64,000 bases of DNA from Furcasterigmium furcatum (Eukaryota > Ascomycota > Sordariomycetes > Glomerellales > Plectosphaerellaceae), in assembly GCA_001599815.1 (NCBI GenBank), contig BCIA01000002.1:5739626-5803625 (forward strand). The letters are read 5' to 3'. Under the pieces are notes generated by a model. It worked only from the letters and a program-made list of their open reading frames with translations, did not search any database and was not told the origin of the DNA. A program made the translations under genes and the position numbers. This document shows, in pieces, positions 1 to 10,458 of the stretch (its first letter is position 1; every line of letters begins with the position of its first letter).

Positions 1-418
1 GGTTGGTGAGCCCAAGCATGCCTGCCTCGTGCGTTGGAGGGGCCTGTCCTTGGTTTCCCAGGTCACGCTGTCTGAGCCGCAGCATGCACCTCCACTCAGT
101 GCGACCCTCGGGGAGGCGGTCGATACGCCCGAAGAGATCATGAGTGCATGTGTCGGGGTTGGTTGGGCATTGATAGAGGATTCGGAGCAGTGGGGATATC
201 TGTCGAGATCCCGTTGACAGGATGATAAGCATATCTGCGAAAATGCCCATCGATTACTCCTGTTCTAGTGCAATTACCCCCACGAGCGCGTGGGTAGCCC
301 GGCGGATCGCGAGGTGCCGAGTCAGGGTGGGGACATTAGTGGATGGTACCTATATAATCCCCAATTTCTCACATTTCCGCATCGACCGGCCCCTGGTACA
401 ACCAGGGAACCTGCAGAC
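1..418. other. Intergenic, no gene seen
   Basis: I see no convincing coding sequence here. A 7-bp inverted repeat, CCCTGGT at 391-397 and ACCAGGG at 401-407, sits just upstream of the tRNA; its meaning is unknown. Confidence 0.6.
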
Positions 419-510
419 GCGCCGTTGGTCTAGTGGTATGATTCTCGCTTAGGGTAATACCCTGAAGCATTGCTTGCGAGAGGTCCCGGGTTCAATCCCC
501 GGATGGCGCC
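419..510 (+). tRNA. tRNA-Pro (AGG) with a 20-nt intron
   Basis: The cloverleaf is complete. The acceptor stem GCGCCGT (419-425) pairs with ATGGCGC (503-509), with C510 as discriminator. The anticodon stem CTCGC (444-448) pairs with GCGAG (476-480). The anticodon AGG is at 451-453 and reads proline codons. The T stem/loop is CCGGG-TTCAATC-CCCGG (486-502). A 20-nt intron at 455-474 follows position 37, the canonical site for nuclear tRNA introns, and contains ACCCT, which can pair with the anticodon region as splicing-endonuclease substrates do. The A-box-like GGTCTAGTGG and the B-box GGTTCAATCCC are internal Pol III promoters. It lies 262 bp upstream of the Zn2Cys6 gene. Confidence 0.93.
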
Positions 511-772
511 CACGTCATCTTTCATTTTGGCGTTTGATTCTCTTTTTCTCATAAAAAGACATTCAGAGAGTGTTTTTGGCTTGCAGAGGTTGACAACACG
601 ACAGACATTTTTTTTTGTCGGGGGTTGGCCATTGGACAGCTGCGTTCGAGGAGCACCTTCCTCGGGACTTTGTGGTGGGCTGCTGGCCTTCTTAGTTAGC
701 ATCATCCCAAGACGAATTTATCCCATTTCATCTCAAGACGTCCGGAATGAAATCCTGTCATGCTCGAATACC

Positions 773-2964
773 ATGGAGATTGTCACCCCTTCCGACTATG
801 AGAAGAGCGGTCGGAAACGCCATAGGCGCAGGGACCGCCCATGCGACGCGTGCCGAAAGCGCAAGACGCGCTGTGTGACCCAGCTGGCGGCCGACAAATG
901 CGTCCACTGCCAGCTGCGTGGTTCAGCTTGTACTTACCAGAAGGAGCCTCCTGAAAGGCTTACTGTGGCCGTGGACGCCGTCAGTGATGACGGCACTACA
1001 GGGGCGAGCCAAACCAGTCCCATATCTGAGGCGAATGCATTAGGAGATGGAGTGGCCCTCGGGAGACTTGAAGCATCTGGCGGCACGCGAGAGAAAGGAC
1101 CGAGCTCGGCTACTCTCGCTGCGCAAGGAGGGCCGGAAATTCTGACTCTGGGTCTTGCCCAGTCTCGGTTTGCAGAGCTCTATGGGCTCGGCAGTGACAT
1201 GGAGCCAATCCTCATGGTGAGTGGGAGACGCCGTCCTCTTCCCCGGTCCGTTCAGCTGACCGAGGGTCAGCGTCATCGGCCGTACGACCCCAATTCTCAG
1301 GAGTTCAGCATGGAAACACACAGCATACGACGAGTCTTACATCGTGACGCCAACCAGGTGGACTACCCTCTCACATTTCACGTTGTTTCCGACGAGAAAG
1401 CCCTCGAGTATGACGCCAGTCACTCACAAGTCGAAGCTATCGAGAGTTGTGTGAGACCACATGGTCCCAGTTTGGTCGAGCTCTTCTGGCGTCACGTCCA
1501 GCCCTGTTATCCCCTGCTTCACAAAGACGTATTCATGCAGCAGTATTCTCGATCATACAAATCCATCCCGCCTGCGCTCCTGGGAGCGGTGTATCTTTCT
1601 GCGCTCCGATGGTGGTCCTATAATCCCGAATTATCCATACGAACTCCTCCAGACGCTGCTCAGCTGCGTAAAATGGTCAAGCAGGCCATCCCGACTTCCT
1701 ACCATCGACCCAAGCTGTCCTCGATACAGGCCATCCTCTTAGTTCTCCAATGCCAGCCAGAGGATCCCTTGAACCCCGATCACACCTACGACTGGGGTCT
1801 AACATGTCAGGCTCTGGCTGTTGGGCAGTGCCTTGGCCTCCACCTTGATGCGGGCGGTTGGGCCATCCCTGCGTGGGAGAAGAATGTTCGGAAGCGACTT
1901 AGCTGGGCGCTGTACATGCAGGATCGATGGACAGCTCTGGCATACGGGCGGCCCGTTCATATTCATCACGACGACTGGACAGTGACGGAGCTTAACAGCC
2001 TCGACTTTGTTGACTGCGAGAGCTCTGGAGTCGACGATGACAGGCGAACAATCGGGGCGACGGGCAATTTGCTGTTTATGCAAATGGTCCGGCTCACTCA
2101 GAGCCTCTCGTCTGTCTTATCTTCATTCTATACGGCGCGAACATGCTTCGATCAGGATACGGAGCTCCTATACCAGCGAGCCCGTCCGCTACTTGACGAC
2201 CTGCAGTCGTGGTATGCGGCGATCCCCCCTTCACTCCAGATGAACGTGACTTACCAACGGAAACTCTGCTTTCACGGTAAGGGGAGAATCTCCCGACTTC
2301 AAACGGACTGCCTGTGTCTAACATTTGACCAGGTTACTTACATTTCTCTTACTACGGTGTCATGATGGCTCTTCTTCGACGCCTCATTCGATCGACCGCC
2401 TTGCCGCCTCGGTGTGCTAATGATCAGGCCCTTGCGGAGATACGACAGCTTGCTCTGCACGTATCCCAGGGTGCCATCAGTTTCGTCAAAAACTTGAGGC
2501 CAGACCAGCTGGAGGCGTTCTGGTATTTCAGTGAGTACACCTGCCCTTGTCGGGACTATGCTGGCTGAACTGGTTTCTCAGCGTCACCGTATCTCTTCGC
2601 TCTCCTGGGATCATTCACCACACTCCTCCTCGTCACGTCTCTCTCATCCTCAGAAAGGAACTTCTGGCAAGAGACGCTCAACTCGTACCTATGGAACCTC
2701 CGCATGATGAGCAAGAGCAACGAGCCGATGAGATACGCCGCCAATCGACTAGAGGGCGCCATTCTTCGTGGTCTCGAACATGCCCTCGCTGTGAATATCA
2801 ACGAGCCCATCGACGATAACGTCAGTCCCGCCATGATTGGTAGCATGGAAGAGACGTTTGAGTACACGGACTTCGGCGACTGGGACCTCGCGGCCGATGT
2901 CAACGGTGCCTTCGACTTTATGAGCGCTTTTAACTTTGATCCGGACTCAATGCAGAACATATGA
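773..2964 (+). CDS. Zn2Cys6 fungal-specific transcription factor
   Basis: Model: exons 773-2276, 2333-2530 and 2582-2964, 694 residues. The start at 773 (context ccATGG) is the first ATG that gives the intact DNA-binding domain; upstream in-frame sequence runs into the tRNA. A binuclear zinc cluster is visible with six cysteines at 24, 27, 34, 43, 46 and 53 (CDACRKRKTRC...), preceded by a basic KRHRRRDR patch. The middle region (about 240-560) has the fungal_TF_MHR look (SLVELFWRHVQPCYPLLHK, RKRLSWALYMQDRW, AYGRP). After intron 1 the frame resumes at YLHFSYYGVMMALLRRLIR, and after intron 2 at SPYLFALLGSFTTLLLVTS. Its stop is 31 bp from the stop of the convergent GH32 gene, and a sugar porter follows, so it may be a pathway-specific regulator of that pair; this is inference. 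The nearest named regulator cannot be fixed by eye. Confidence 0.9.
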
Positions 2965-2995
2965 GTTTTTTCGGCTGTCTATTTGTCGAAATAGT

Positions 2996-4567
2996 CTATT
3001 TGGTGACCTTCGCGGTCTGTCCACCATATGCAAGAGAAACGTTCCTCAACTCAACACAACCATCTTCCACGAACCAACCGATTCTACGAGAGGTCCAACC
3101 ATTGATTGCCGGCGGGTTGGGGAGCGGTAGACGGAAGCTGATCGACCTCCCCCCGCAGAATATCTCCAGAAGCTGGCCGCGATAGAAAACAGAAATGCCA
3201 TTGCTCATACGGACGTCTTCATGTCGAACAAGTTCGGGGCCGTCAACGGGTCGCGGCAGATGCAGGTCGTACTGATCGGCCCAGAAGTCGTCCAGGGGCG
3301 GGAAGTCGGTCAGGAGGGCCACTGTGTAGGTTGTGTTTGACTCCGGGCTTGGGGTTATCTGCAACCGGTGTCCCTTTTCCGTGCCATCCGCCTGGAATAC
3401 GACGCCAAAGGAATGCGCATCACACTCATGGATGTCGAAGCGGAGGAGTGCGTCTTCAGAGCCTGCCAGACCACACTCGGGAAAGCTAAGTGCAGTGCTA
3501 CCCAGAGCCGAGAGGGATACTGTGCCAGAAAATTCGGTGCTGGTGATCTGCTTTGAGGTCTGGTTGAACAATTGCTTCGCCTCTGGCGCCGCATCAACTC
3601 GCAAGTATCCCCTTTCATCAGCTGACACATCGCGAGGAAGCCCCATGTCACCACCCCAGAGCCATTTGCCTTCCTCATCGACGAAGTCGCCGGTCCAGCC
3701 AAAGTACACCCGCTTGCTCGGGTCCCCAGCGCGAGGGCATGACTTGGCCGCGTACCATCGGCGCCCGTCGAGCCTGCCATGAGATCCATCTCGAGGAACA
3801 CGGAACGGCCCGTATGGAGAATCAGCCACCCGATACACAGTGCCTGAATTCGGTGCGTGGAACCTCGAATACACGAGGTACCACTTGCCATTTGGCAGGC
3901 TGAAAAGCTCGGGACACTCGGGGCAGAACATGTCGTTCGGAGAGTACAGCGGCTTCGGTTCGAATGTCCAGGTATCCAGGTCCGTGGACGTCAGAAGGGC
4001 CACGCAGCCGCGACTCCAGTGAGGTCCGTTGGCAAGCCTTGATGCGATGATCATCCAATACCTCGCCTCCGCTCCGTTGTAGAAGATGTACGGATCTCGA
4101 AAATCGATGTCTTCCAGCAAGGACCTGCCTTCACCAGCAAAGTTGATCTCCTTAGCAGGGCTGTTGAAGGAAGTCCCGTGTCTGTCGCCAGATTGACTTC
4201 GCAGGATAACCTGCTTGCCCCCCCTGGACAAGTTGTAGCCGGTGTAGAAAATGTTCATGTTGCCGTCCGGGCCAAGCACAGCGGCACCGGTCCAGGCTCC
4301 ATCGGCATCAGGGGCGTCCTTCTGGGCACCGGGTTTGATGCTGGCCTCGGCATCGCGCCGCCAATCGACCAGATTTTTGGACTGCAGCCTCCACCAGGAT
4401 GAACGAAGCCTAGGAGGATGGTGTCGTGTGAATGGAGGTGTTGTGAGGTGAAAGAGGTGATAAGTATCGTCCACGAGGATGGGAATGGCATCTGCAGCCG
4501 CCTGAGCCGGCGACAGACGGCTGTAAGAGTCTCCCGGAGGAGCTGTATTTTGGCCAATGCTACCCAT
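2996..4567 (-). CDS. GH32-like beta-fructofuranosidase, probably intracellular
   Basis: Single exon, 523 residues, starting MGSIGQNTAPPG with no signal peptide. The five-blade propeller signatures of clan GH-J are present. The transition-state-stabilising RDP is at residues 157-159 (DIDFRDPYIF). The acid/base Glu is at 217 in CPECPELF. A GAWTGAAVL...FYTGYN segment lies at 90-112. The classical N-terminal WMNDPNG is absent; instead ADAIPILVDDTYHLFH (25-40) aligns with the DxxPxxxxGxYHLFY version of GH32-like proteins, making Asp26 the likely nucleophile. The C-terminus (about 440-515) has the GH32 beta-sandwich look (GQLLEIFCGGRSISFRLPLP). The family hydrolyses fructosyl linkages in sucrose or fructans. 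With the divergent transporter it suggests uptake followed by intracellular hydrolysis; the exact substrate is unknown. Confidence 0.82.
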   Translation of the reverse strand: MGSIGQNTAPPGDSYSRLSPAQAAADAIPILVDDTYHLFHLTTPPFTRHHPPRLRSSWWRLQSKNLVDWRRDAEASIKPGAQKDAPDADGAWTGAAVLGPDGNMNIFYTGYNLSRGGKQVILRSQSGDRHGTSFNSPAKEINFAGEGRSLLEDIDFRDPYIFYNGAEARYWMIIASRLANGPHWSRGCVALLTSTDLDTWTFEPKPLYSPNDMFCPECPELFSLPNGKWYLVYSRFHAPNSGTVYRVADSPYGPFRVPRDGSHGRLDGRRWYAAKSCPRAGDPSKRVYFGWTGDFVDEEGKWLWGGDMGLPRDVSADERGYLRVDAAPEAKQLFNQTSKQITSTEFSGTVSLSALGSTALSFPECGLAGSEDALLRFDIHECDAHSFGVVFQADGTEKGHRLQITPSPESNTTYTVALLTDFPPLDDFWADQYDLHLPRPVDGPELVRHEDVRMSNGISVFYRGQLLEIFCGGRSISFRLPLPNPPAINGWTSRRIGWFVEDGCVELRNVSLAYGGQTAKVTK

Positions 4568-4637
4568 AATGGTTTGGAGATATTTAGAGGACGTGTAAGT
4601 GAGGAGTCACTATGGATTTCAGGTCCTCTCTTGGGAA

Positions 4638-4661
4638 TGTTCCGGTCAAATCACCGGAACA
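4638..4661. promoter_or_regulatory. Perfect CGG-N8-CCG palindrome, candidate Zn2Cys6 operator
   Basis: The 9-bp arms TGTTCCGGT (4638-4646) and ACCGGAACA (4653-4661) are perfect reverse complements separated by 6 nt. This creates CGG (4643-4645) and CCG (4654-4656) triplets 8 nt apart, the inverted-triplet architecture bound by Zn2Cys6 dimers. It lies 71-94 bp upstream of the GH32 ATG. Binding by the adjacent regulator is inference. Confidence 0.5.
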
Positions 4662-4823
4662 AGGCGCTTTATGGCTCTGCATGAACAGCCAGTCGACGGA
4701 GTTTTCGGCGGGGACCTGACCAAGGAGCCCTCGTGAAGATGGGCTCGGACCATACCAGGAAGTTTGCCCGGCGGCTTCATGACCTACTTGGTTCGCGCTC
4801 ATGGTAACCCCTAATCGATGATA

Positions 4824-4894
4824 CCGGCCGCGGCAATGCCCGATTTCAACCTCGCTGGCCGTGGCATACCTTTCTTGTCGACTGCCGCGGCCGG
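4824..4894. repeat. 12-bp perfect inverted repeat in the shared promoter
   Basis: CCGGCCGCGGCA at 4824-4835 is matched by its exact reverse complement TGCCGCGGCCGG at 4883-4894, with a 47-nt spacer. Each arm carries overlapping CGG/CCG triplets, so this may be a second regulator site; no function is proven. Confidence 0.5.
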
Positions 4895-5126
4895 CAACTG
4901 ACTCGCGATCAGATCTTCTGCCGACGGCATACCGTATCCGGTAAAGATTGCCCCATTAGTCCCCCTTGGTCAACCTCTTCCTAAGAACTTCACAATATTC
5001 ATGACAATTATCCCGGTTTTCGGGTCCTGGACATGGGAAAGGGTGTCGGGTTTGCGGGGGTACATGGTACGATGACCCCGGACTGATCTCGTTGAGAGCC
5101 GGCAACACGACTCGCTCTCCACAACG

Positions 5127-5133
5127 ATATAAG
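5127..5133 (+). promoter_or_regulatory. TATA-like element of the sugar porter
   Basis: ATATAAG lies about 96 nt upstream of the porter ATG at 5229, a normal distance for a fungal TATA element. Confidence 0.4.
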
Positions 5134-5228
5134 TCGGCCGCCTCTCCAAGTGGAGGGACTATCCGGCTTCATCACTCGACTTGAAGATCAGCAGTGTCTG
5201 TCCTACCTCGGTCAACATCACCTCAACC

Positions 5229-6973
5229 ATGGCGAAGATTCAGTACCCTTACGTCTGGCTCTTCTGCGGCTTCGCAGCCCTGGGCGCATGCTTGTACGGA
5301 TACGATGGCGTCTACTTTAACGGCGTCTCGACTCTCGGTGAGCAGTTCTCCTGTCAAGATATTATCATGAAACACTAACACGAGGCAAGATGTTTTTGTG
5401 AGGCACTTCGGAGAGAAGAACGATGAAGGCCAGTGGTATATCCCGCCCTCCCAGCTGTCCCTCATGACTTCCATGATCAACCTTGGCGAGCTTGTGGGAT
5501 CTATTACCGCGGCTCCTTTGAATGACTGGTTTGGACGCAAGGGCGTCTTCATGACCGGCAGCATTACCATCGTCATCGGTGTCGTGCTTCAACTCGTCAC
5601 CACATCGAGCCAAGCCCTGATGACAGCCGGCCGAGCCATTCTGGGCTATGGTGTTGGAAATTTCTCAGCCACTTCGCCCCTGTACATGGGAGTATGACGC
5701 CCCAAACGCCGAAGATATTTTATGGCCATGCTTACACGTTAACTTAGGAAATATCCCCTGAATCTTTGCGCAGCCCCCTTCTCATGTGCTGGCAACTCAC
5801 CCTCTCCATCTCCCAAATCATCGCGGCTGCCATCAACCGCGGCATGGTCGACATCGACAGCACCTTTGCCTACCGTTTCCCCATCGGTTTCCAGCTTGTC
5901 TTCCCAGCCATGGTTCTCGCCGGTATCTGGTTCGTGCCCGAGTCACCACGATGGCTGCTCCGCAAGGGCCGCCCCGAGGAGGCAACCAAGGCCCTCTACT
6001 CCCTCCACAGGGACGACAAGTCCTACGACCCGGAGCCCCTGATGCGCGATATGCAGGCCGATATCGACCGCGAGATGGAGCTCGAGTCCGAGGGAGGCTG
6101 GATGCAGCTCATCACCGACCCGATCGAACGACGCAAGACAATCTTCTCTGCCGGGGCCCTTGCGGCTCAGCAGGTGAATGGCATCCAATGGTTTTACTAT
6201 TTTGGGACTGTATTTGCGAAGGCAATTGGATTGGAAGACCCCTTCATGATGACGTTGATTGTCTTCATCATCCAGGTATTTGTGGTGCTGGCGGCGGTTG
6301 TGTTCGCGAACCGCATCCCCAGGCGCCCCCTTTTGATGATCACGACCGGGATTATGGCCGTGTCGATCTTCATTGTGGGCTGCCTCGGAATCCCTGGCAA
6401 CAATCCGACGACAGTCGTTGGGAAAGTCATCATCAGCTTTGTGATCATCGAGATAGTAGCGTTTAATTTCGCCTGGGGGCCATTAGGGTGGACTCTCGTG
6501 AGAAACCGTCTACCCCTTTTCTTCCGACTCGCGCTGACGGAGTGTAGGCATCTGAGATGGCAGTCGGCCGTAACCGCAACAAGATCTACGCGGTGGCCGT
6601 GGCCACGTTCTGGATCACTGTCTGGGTTATTGTGTTTACCCTGCCATACCTCTACTACGAGGCCAACCTCGGCCCCAAGACGGGCTTCGTCTACACGGGC
6701 CTCTGTCTCTTCACGTGGGCCTATGTCTACTTCTGCGTGGGCGAGGTCACGGGCCGGACGATGGAGGAGATTAACGGGTTCTTCAGGGATGGTATCCCGG
6801 CCAAGAAGTGGCGGGAGCAGCCGTGGCGAGGGCCCCGCGGCGGCGCCGTCGAGGCAAGGGACCAGGAGAAGGCGGAGCTCGAGGAGGTCGCGGGCGGCGC
6901 CGGGGGCGAGAAGCAGGCGGGCAGAGCCGAGGCTGACGAGAGCAGCCAGAGCCAGGGCTCGAGATCGGCGTGA
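5229..6973 (+). CDS. MFS sugar porter, plasma membrane
   Basis: Model: exons 5229-5337, 5390-5691, 5748-6497 and 6548-6973, 528 residues. The start MAKIQYPYVWLFCGF is in good context (aaccATGG). Sugar-porter signatures are visible: GACLYGYDGVYFNGVSTL in TM1, NDWFGRKG (the D-R-G-R loop after TM2), PESPRWLLRKGR after TM6, a long central cytosolic loop, QQVNGIQWFYYFG in TM7, FAWGPLGWT in TM10 and GRNRNKIYAV. Exon joins restore STL-DVFVRHFG, YMG-EISPESLR and WTL-ASEMAVGR. The C-terminal tail is Glu/Ala/Gly-rich and probably cytosolic. It is divergent from the GH32 gene over a 661-bp shared promoter, so a fructoside or related sugar is the likely cargo; specificity cannot be read from sequence. 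Confidence 0.92.
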
Positions 6974-7652
6974 CGGATCGGCTGCCTTGCATATATTGAT
7001 AGGTGGAATGCCGAACGGGATGTCACCCATCTTCTGCCAGGAAACAAGCGAGCGGCTCACTCAACGTGGGCGGCGGCGGCCTTGTTGGGCTCGGCCTCGG
7101 CCTCTACGCCGTGGTCTCGGTCTGTCGGTGTCGCGGGTGAGACCTCGACTGCATGTCGTTACCGCTGCCTCATCAGCGTGCAGAGCCAAGGAGACGCGCG
7201 GTGTCCCGATGGGCGATGGCGGCCCCCGGGTCGCAAGCTCCGAGGGGCCGTGGAAAAGTGAGATCTGACATGCACGACATGCAAGAGTACTTGTACCCCG
7301 GAGGGGGGAGGGGAGGAGGCGGGCGACGACCTGTCACTCGAGATGATCTGCGTGAGACAACCAACTCCCGGAGAGAAGGACAGAACGCCATTGGATGTAT
7401 TAAGGGAGGTCAAAGGCAGCGGCCGGCCCATTCGATCTAGCATCTCTCCAGTCCTCGCCACAGGCCGGTCCCGTGAGCGCTCAGCTCAGCCCGTCCGTCC
7501 CATCCCTTGCGCACGCCGCCGCCGCGGTGGAAAAGCAGATCCAAACGCCCCGTGGCCTGGCTGAGACCGGATCAACCGCCCGCCCCAACGCCTGTGTCAA
7601 ACGGTTTCCTCGGTTCATCATCAGAGCCTGCTCGCCGAATCTGGGGGGGAGG
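6974..7652. other. Intergenic, nothing recognised
   Basis: GC-rich sequence between the 3' ends of two converging genes. Open frames here are arginine- or proline-rich and show no protein-like pattern. Confidence 0.6.
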
Positions 7653-7970
7653 TCAAGCTGGTGAGCGTTTGTGTTTGTGAGTGCGGCAAAGGGGGGAGGG
7701 GCGGTTGGGGCGGCTCGTACGCTTGGAGCTGCCGTCTTTGGCCTCCTTGAACCATCTGATGGAGGACATCTCCTTGGAGCGGTTGATCATGTGCTCCCAG
7801 GGGCAGACAGACGGGAGGCGGCGGCAGTGCGGGCAGTGGTCGGGGGTGAAGTCCTGGTGGGTGATATTGACCTCGCAGCGGCGGTGGGTGCGGCCGTACT
7901 CCTCGCACCAGGCGGCGGCGCCGACGAGGTAGTGGCCGCAGCCGAAGCTGAGGCGGTACCACTTGCACAT
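7653..7970 (-). CDS. Small Cys/His-rich protein, function unknown
   Basis: A 105-residue frame starting MCKWYRLSFGCGHYLVGAAAWC, with cysteines at 2, 11, 22, 32, 46, 49 and 56 and histidines interspersed (CGH, HCPHCRR). This spacing suggests a small structural metal-binding fold. The first 80 residues look like a real protein; the last 20 (basic, Pro/Ser-rich) may be intronic. A GTACGA donor about 65 nt before the end and a TCACCAG acceptor would instead end the protein at SSKP. No signal peptide and no family that I can name. The overlapping plus-strand frame is Ala/Gly/Val-rich and looks like a shadow. Confidence 0.5.
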   Translation of the reverse strand: MCKWYRLSFGCGHYLVGAAAWCEEYGRTHRRCEVNITHQDFTPDHCPHCRRLPSVCPWEHMINRSKEMSSIRWFKEAKDGSSKRTSRPNRPSPLCRTHKHKRSPA

Positions 7971-10458
7971 GGCGGGCGTCTTGCTGCTGCTGCTGGCTGG
8001 GTTTGCCGGACTGTGAAGGACTCGGGGCTGTGGCGGCAGTCGGCGGCGGGTGCTTGTCGTATTCTGCGATCTCGCGCCGTGGTAGGATATGAGAGAGATC
8101 GATGGATCGATCAGGAATCAGTCATAGTCGAGTATCGAGCTCTCGATGGCGGTGTGGGCAGTCACATTACTGATGAGAGGGAAGGTCGAACGACGACGTG
8201 CGGTGAGGAATTTATTACGGAGGAGGTGATAAGTAAGGCTCAGCTCAGTCTGGACGGGCCTGGGAGGTCAAGAATGGGTTAAATAAGAGCGCTCCGGGGC
8301 CTCAGGGCCGTTGGCATTTGCTAACGGCCGCGGCGGCGGCGACGGCGGCAGAGTCGTCACCGCTGCTCGCTGCTCCTTGCTGCTCAGGCAGGCTTGGTAC
8401 ATTGTCTCAAGGGGACGCGAAGCAGCCAGCCAACCCTCCCCTCTGATGAGAGAACAAGACGTTGAGCCGTACGGAGTGCCCTCCTGTTCCCCGTCGCCCG
8501 AACGAACGAACGTGACATGGAGTCGTGACCTGGGCGGTTGAGACAGCAGCCACCAATCCCGGGACGACGCGGCGATCGTATCGCGGGCAGGTTGCTTCCA
8601 GGTACAGGGAACGAACGGTCGGGGGCTTGGGACTGCTGCAACCACGCCAGGGCTAGTTGTAGGTGGTTGAAGATACGGCAGAGGGCGCTCTGGCTGCCTG
8701 CCAAGGCACTTCCTCAGCCTGGGAGGTGGCTATCCCAAGTTGCTTCTGCCGCGGTGAACAGAACAGGCGCTGATGGGGGGATTGCCCAGGCTATTGTTCC
8801 CTGTCAGTCTGTCTCATGGGCAACACCGTGAGCGAGTGCAGACATGGGGCCTGCAGTTCTGCTTGGTCTGCCTGGAATGGACGAGGGCAGAGAGGGAGGG
8901 GCCTGGGCTGTTGTCTCACGCGGGAAGCATGAAGGTTTTGGTCTTCCATGTCGGGGTCTCGGGGCATCATCTCCTCATGTCCTGCCTGTCTGACCGTCGC
9001 GGGTTGCTGAGCGAGCCCCGTGCATCTGAGGCTGCTGTTGGTGAGAAGCACTGCATCGGCAGTGCTCTTCGAACGACGATGGAAGCGCCGCGGCCGTGGC
9101 CCAGGCCGGCCCTTTCTATTCGCCGTGCGGCATCGCGGAACCCGAAGGAATATGACGTACCAATCCCGAATGGACGGGACGGGGGGGATCGACGTCTCGG
9201 CGGTGAGGAGGCGGGTGAGATTGATTGCTTGCCCAGATGATGGGCGCGATCACATCGATAGCTTCGGCAGGTGGAAGGGAAGGCGAAGAAGAAGGGGGCC
9301 TGGGCTGCCTGGGCTGTCCAGGAGCGGAAGGCCGTCCATTGGCACTGGCACTGCCGAGACTCGTGGGCGGTGGCGTCGCCGTGAGAGGTTGTTCCTTGGA
9401 AGGGGAAGACGAGACGAAGACGAGGCTGGAAAAAGAAACCATGGACGGCGGGTCATCAGTCACATGGTGAGTCGTGGGCGCTGGCGATGCTCTGTCCGTG
9501 GGGAAGATCCAAGGATTCAAGGAGGAGGCCGAGGAGGACTTACATGGGGGGAGGCGGGGGGTGGCAAGGTGGACGATGAGAGGTGAGAGGGACGGGACGG
9601 CCGCGGGGGAGGAAGTAAGAGGGACACTGAGAGACTGTGAGAGAGCAAGAGGAGTGGAGGAGAAGGACTGAGTGGAAGGACAGAGGTGGTGATGTTGGGG
9701 GCTCGACAAGGGCTCGACAAGGGTCGACAAGGGTCGGGACGCGATGGGCCACGATCCGACTGGGGTAACGGGCAGCGCCCTCGTCCGTAGTGTGGGGGAC
9801 GGCGTCAGCATGGACGGGTCCAAGACCGCAAAAGAAAAGTTGCTGGCGCATGGCGTGCGTGGGATCCCTGCAACTCATCCCTCTTCCTTCAGACCCCCTT
9901 CACCCTCGCCGTCACCACCCTCAGGACCACCACCACTCGCTCACCTCTCCTCACCGGTCGGCCAGTCCACGTTGCAGGACGGGACAGACACACACTACTT
10001 ACGGGTTGTCTCCAGTTGGCAGCATGATAACGAACGAGCGGCTTGGGGGCGCGGGTGCGACCTCCTCCTCCTCCCCATAGGATGCCCGCCGATGCATCCA
10101 TCCATATGCATTCAGGGATACCGGCCGGCACTGAGTGGATGGACGGACAAACACATACCACTTACATTACATTGAATGGATGGATGGATGGCTGCAGAAA
10201 CAAAGCCTAAACTATCTATCCTTCCATCTGTCCTCCTCCCCCTCCTCGAGCCTCACTCACTCTCCCTCCTCTTCAACGGATCGTCCCCCGGACTCGACTG
10301 ATCTTCAGAGCTCCGTCCATCTACCTCCCCACACCTCGAGCTGCTCCTCCTCTTCTCCCCCGGATTCCCCTGAAATTGATCTTCTCCCGCCGAAGATCCA
10401 ATCCACATACCCCGGCTCGTCATCTCACTTCCAATATCTTCACCACCACCAACCAGCC
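7971..10458. other. Long intergenic region, 2.5 kb, no supported gene
   Basis: Several 60-230 codon frames exist on both strands but all are low-complexity (Arg/Gly or Ser/Pro) and mutually antisense. A CT-rich tract at about 10210-10270 just upstream of the next gene is typical of a filamentous-fungal promoter. Confidence 0.55.
9700..9736. repeat. Short tandem repeat, about 10-11 bp unit
   Basis: Three imperfect copies of a GGGCTCGACAA / GGGTCGACAA unit in tandem, with a partial fourth. Non-coding context; no function assigned. Confidence 0.6.

Larger units (their letters stand above)
4568..5228. other. Divergent promoter region between the GH32 gene and sugar porter
   Basis: A 661-bp non-coding stretch lies between two divergent start codons. 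It holds two perfect inverted repeats (listed separately). An AT-rich TATA-like element for GH32 lies near 4574-4587 on the minus strand (TAAATAT). Confidence 0.75.

Noticed and set aside
470..772. Upstream extension of the Zn2Cys6 reading frame
   Set aside because: It starts inside the tRNA gene and encodes a non-conserved leader; the ATG at 773 has better context.
6197..7060. 287-codon minus-strand frame
   Set aside because: Antisense of porter exons 3-4, where the sense strand shows sugar-porter motifs.
7671..8282. 203-codon plus-strand frame overlapping the small Cys-rich gene
   Set aside because: Ala/Val/Gly-rich shadow; the minus strand shows ordered Cys/His spacing instead.
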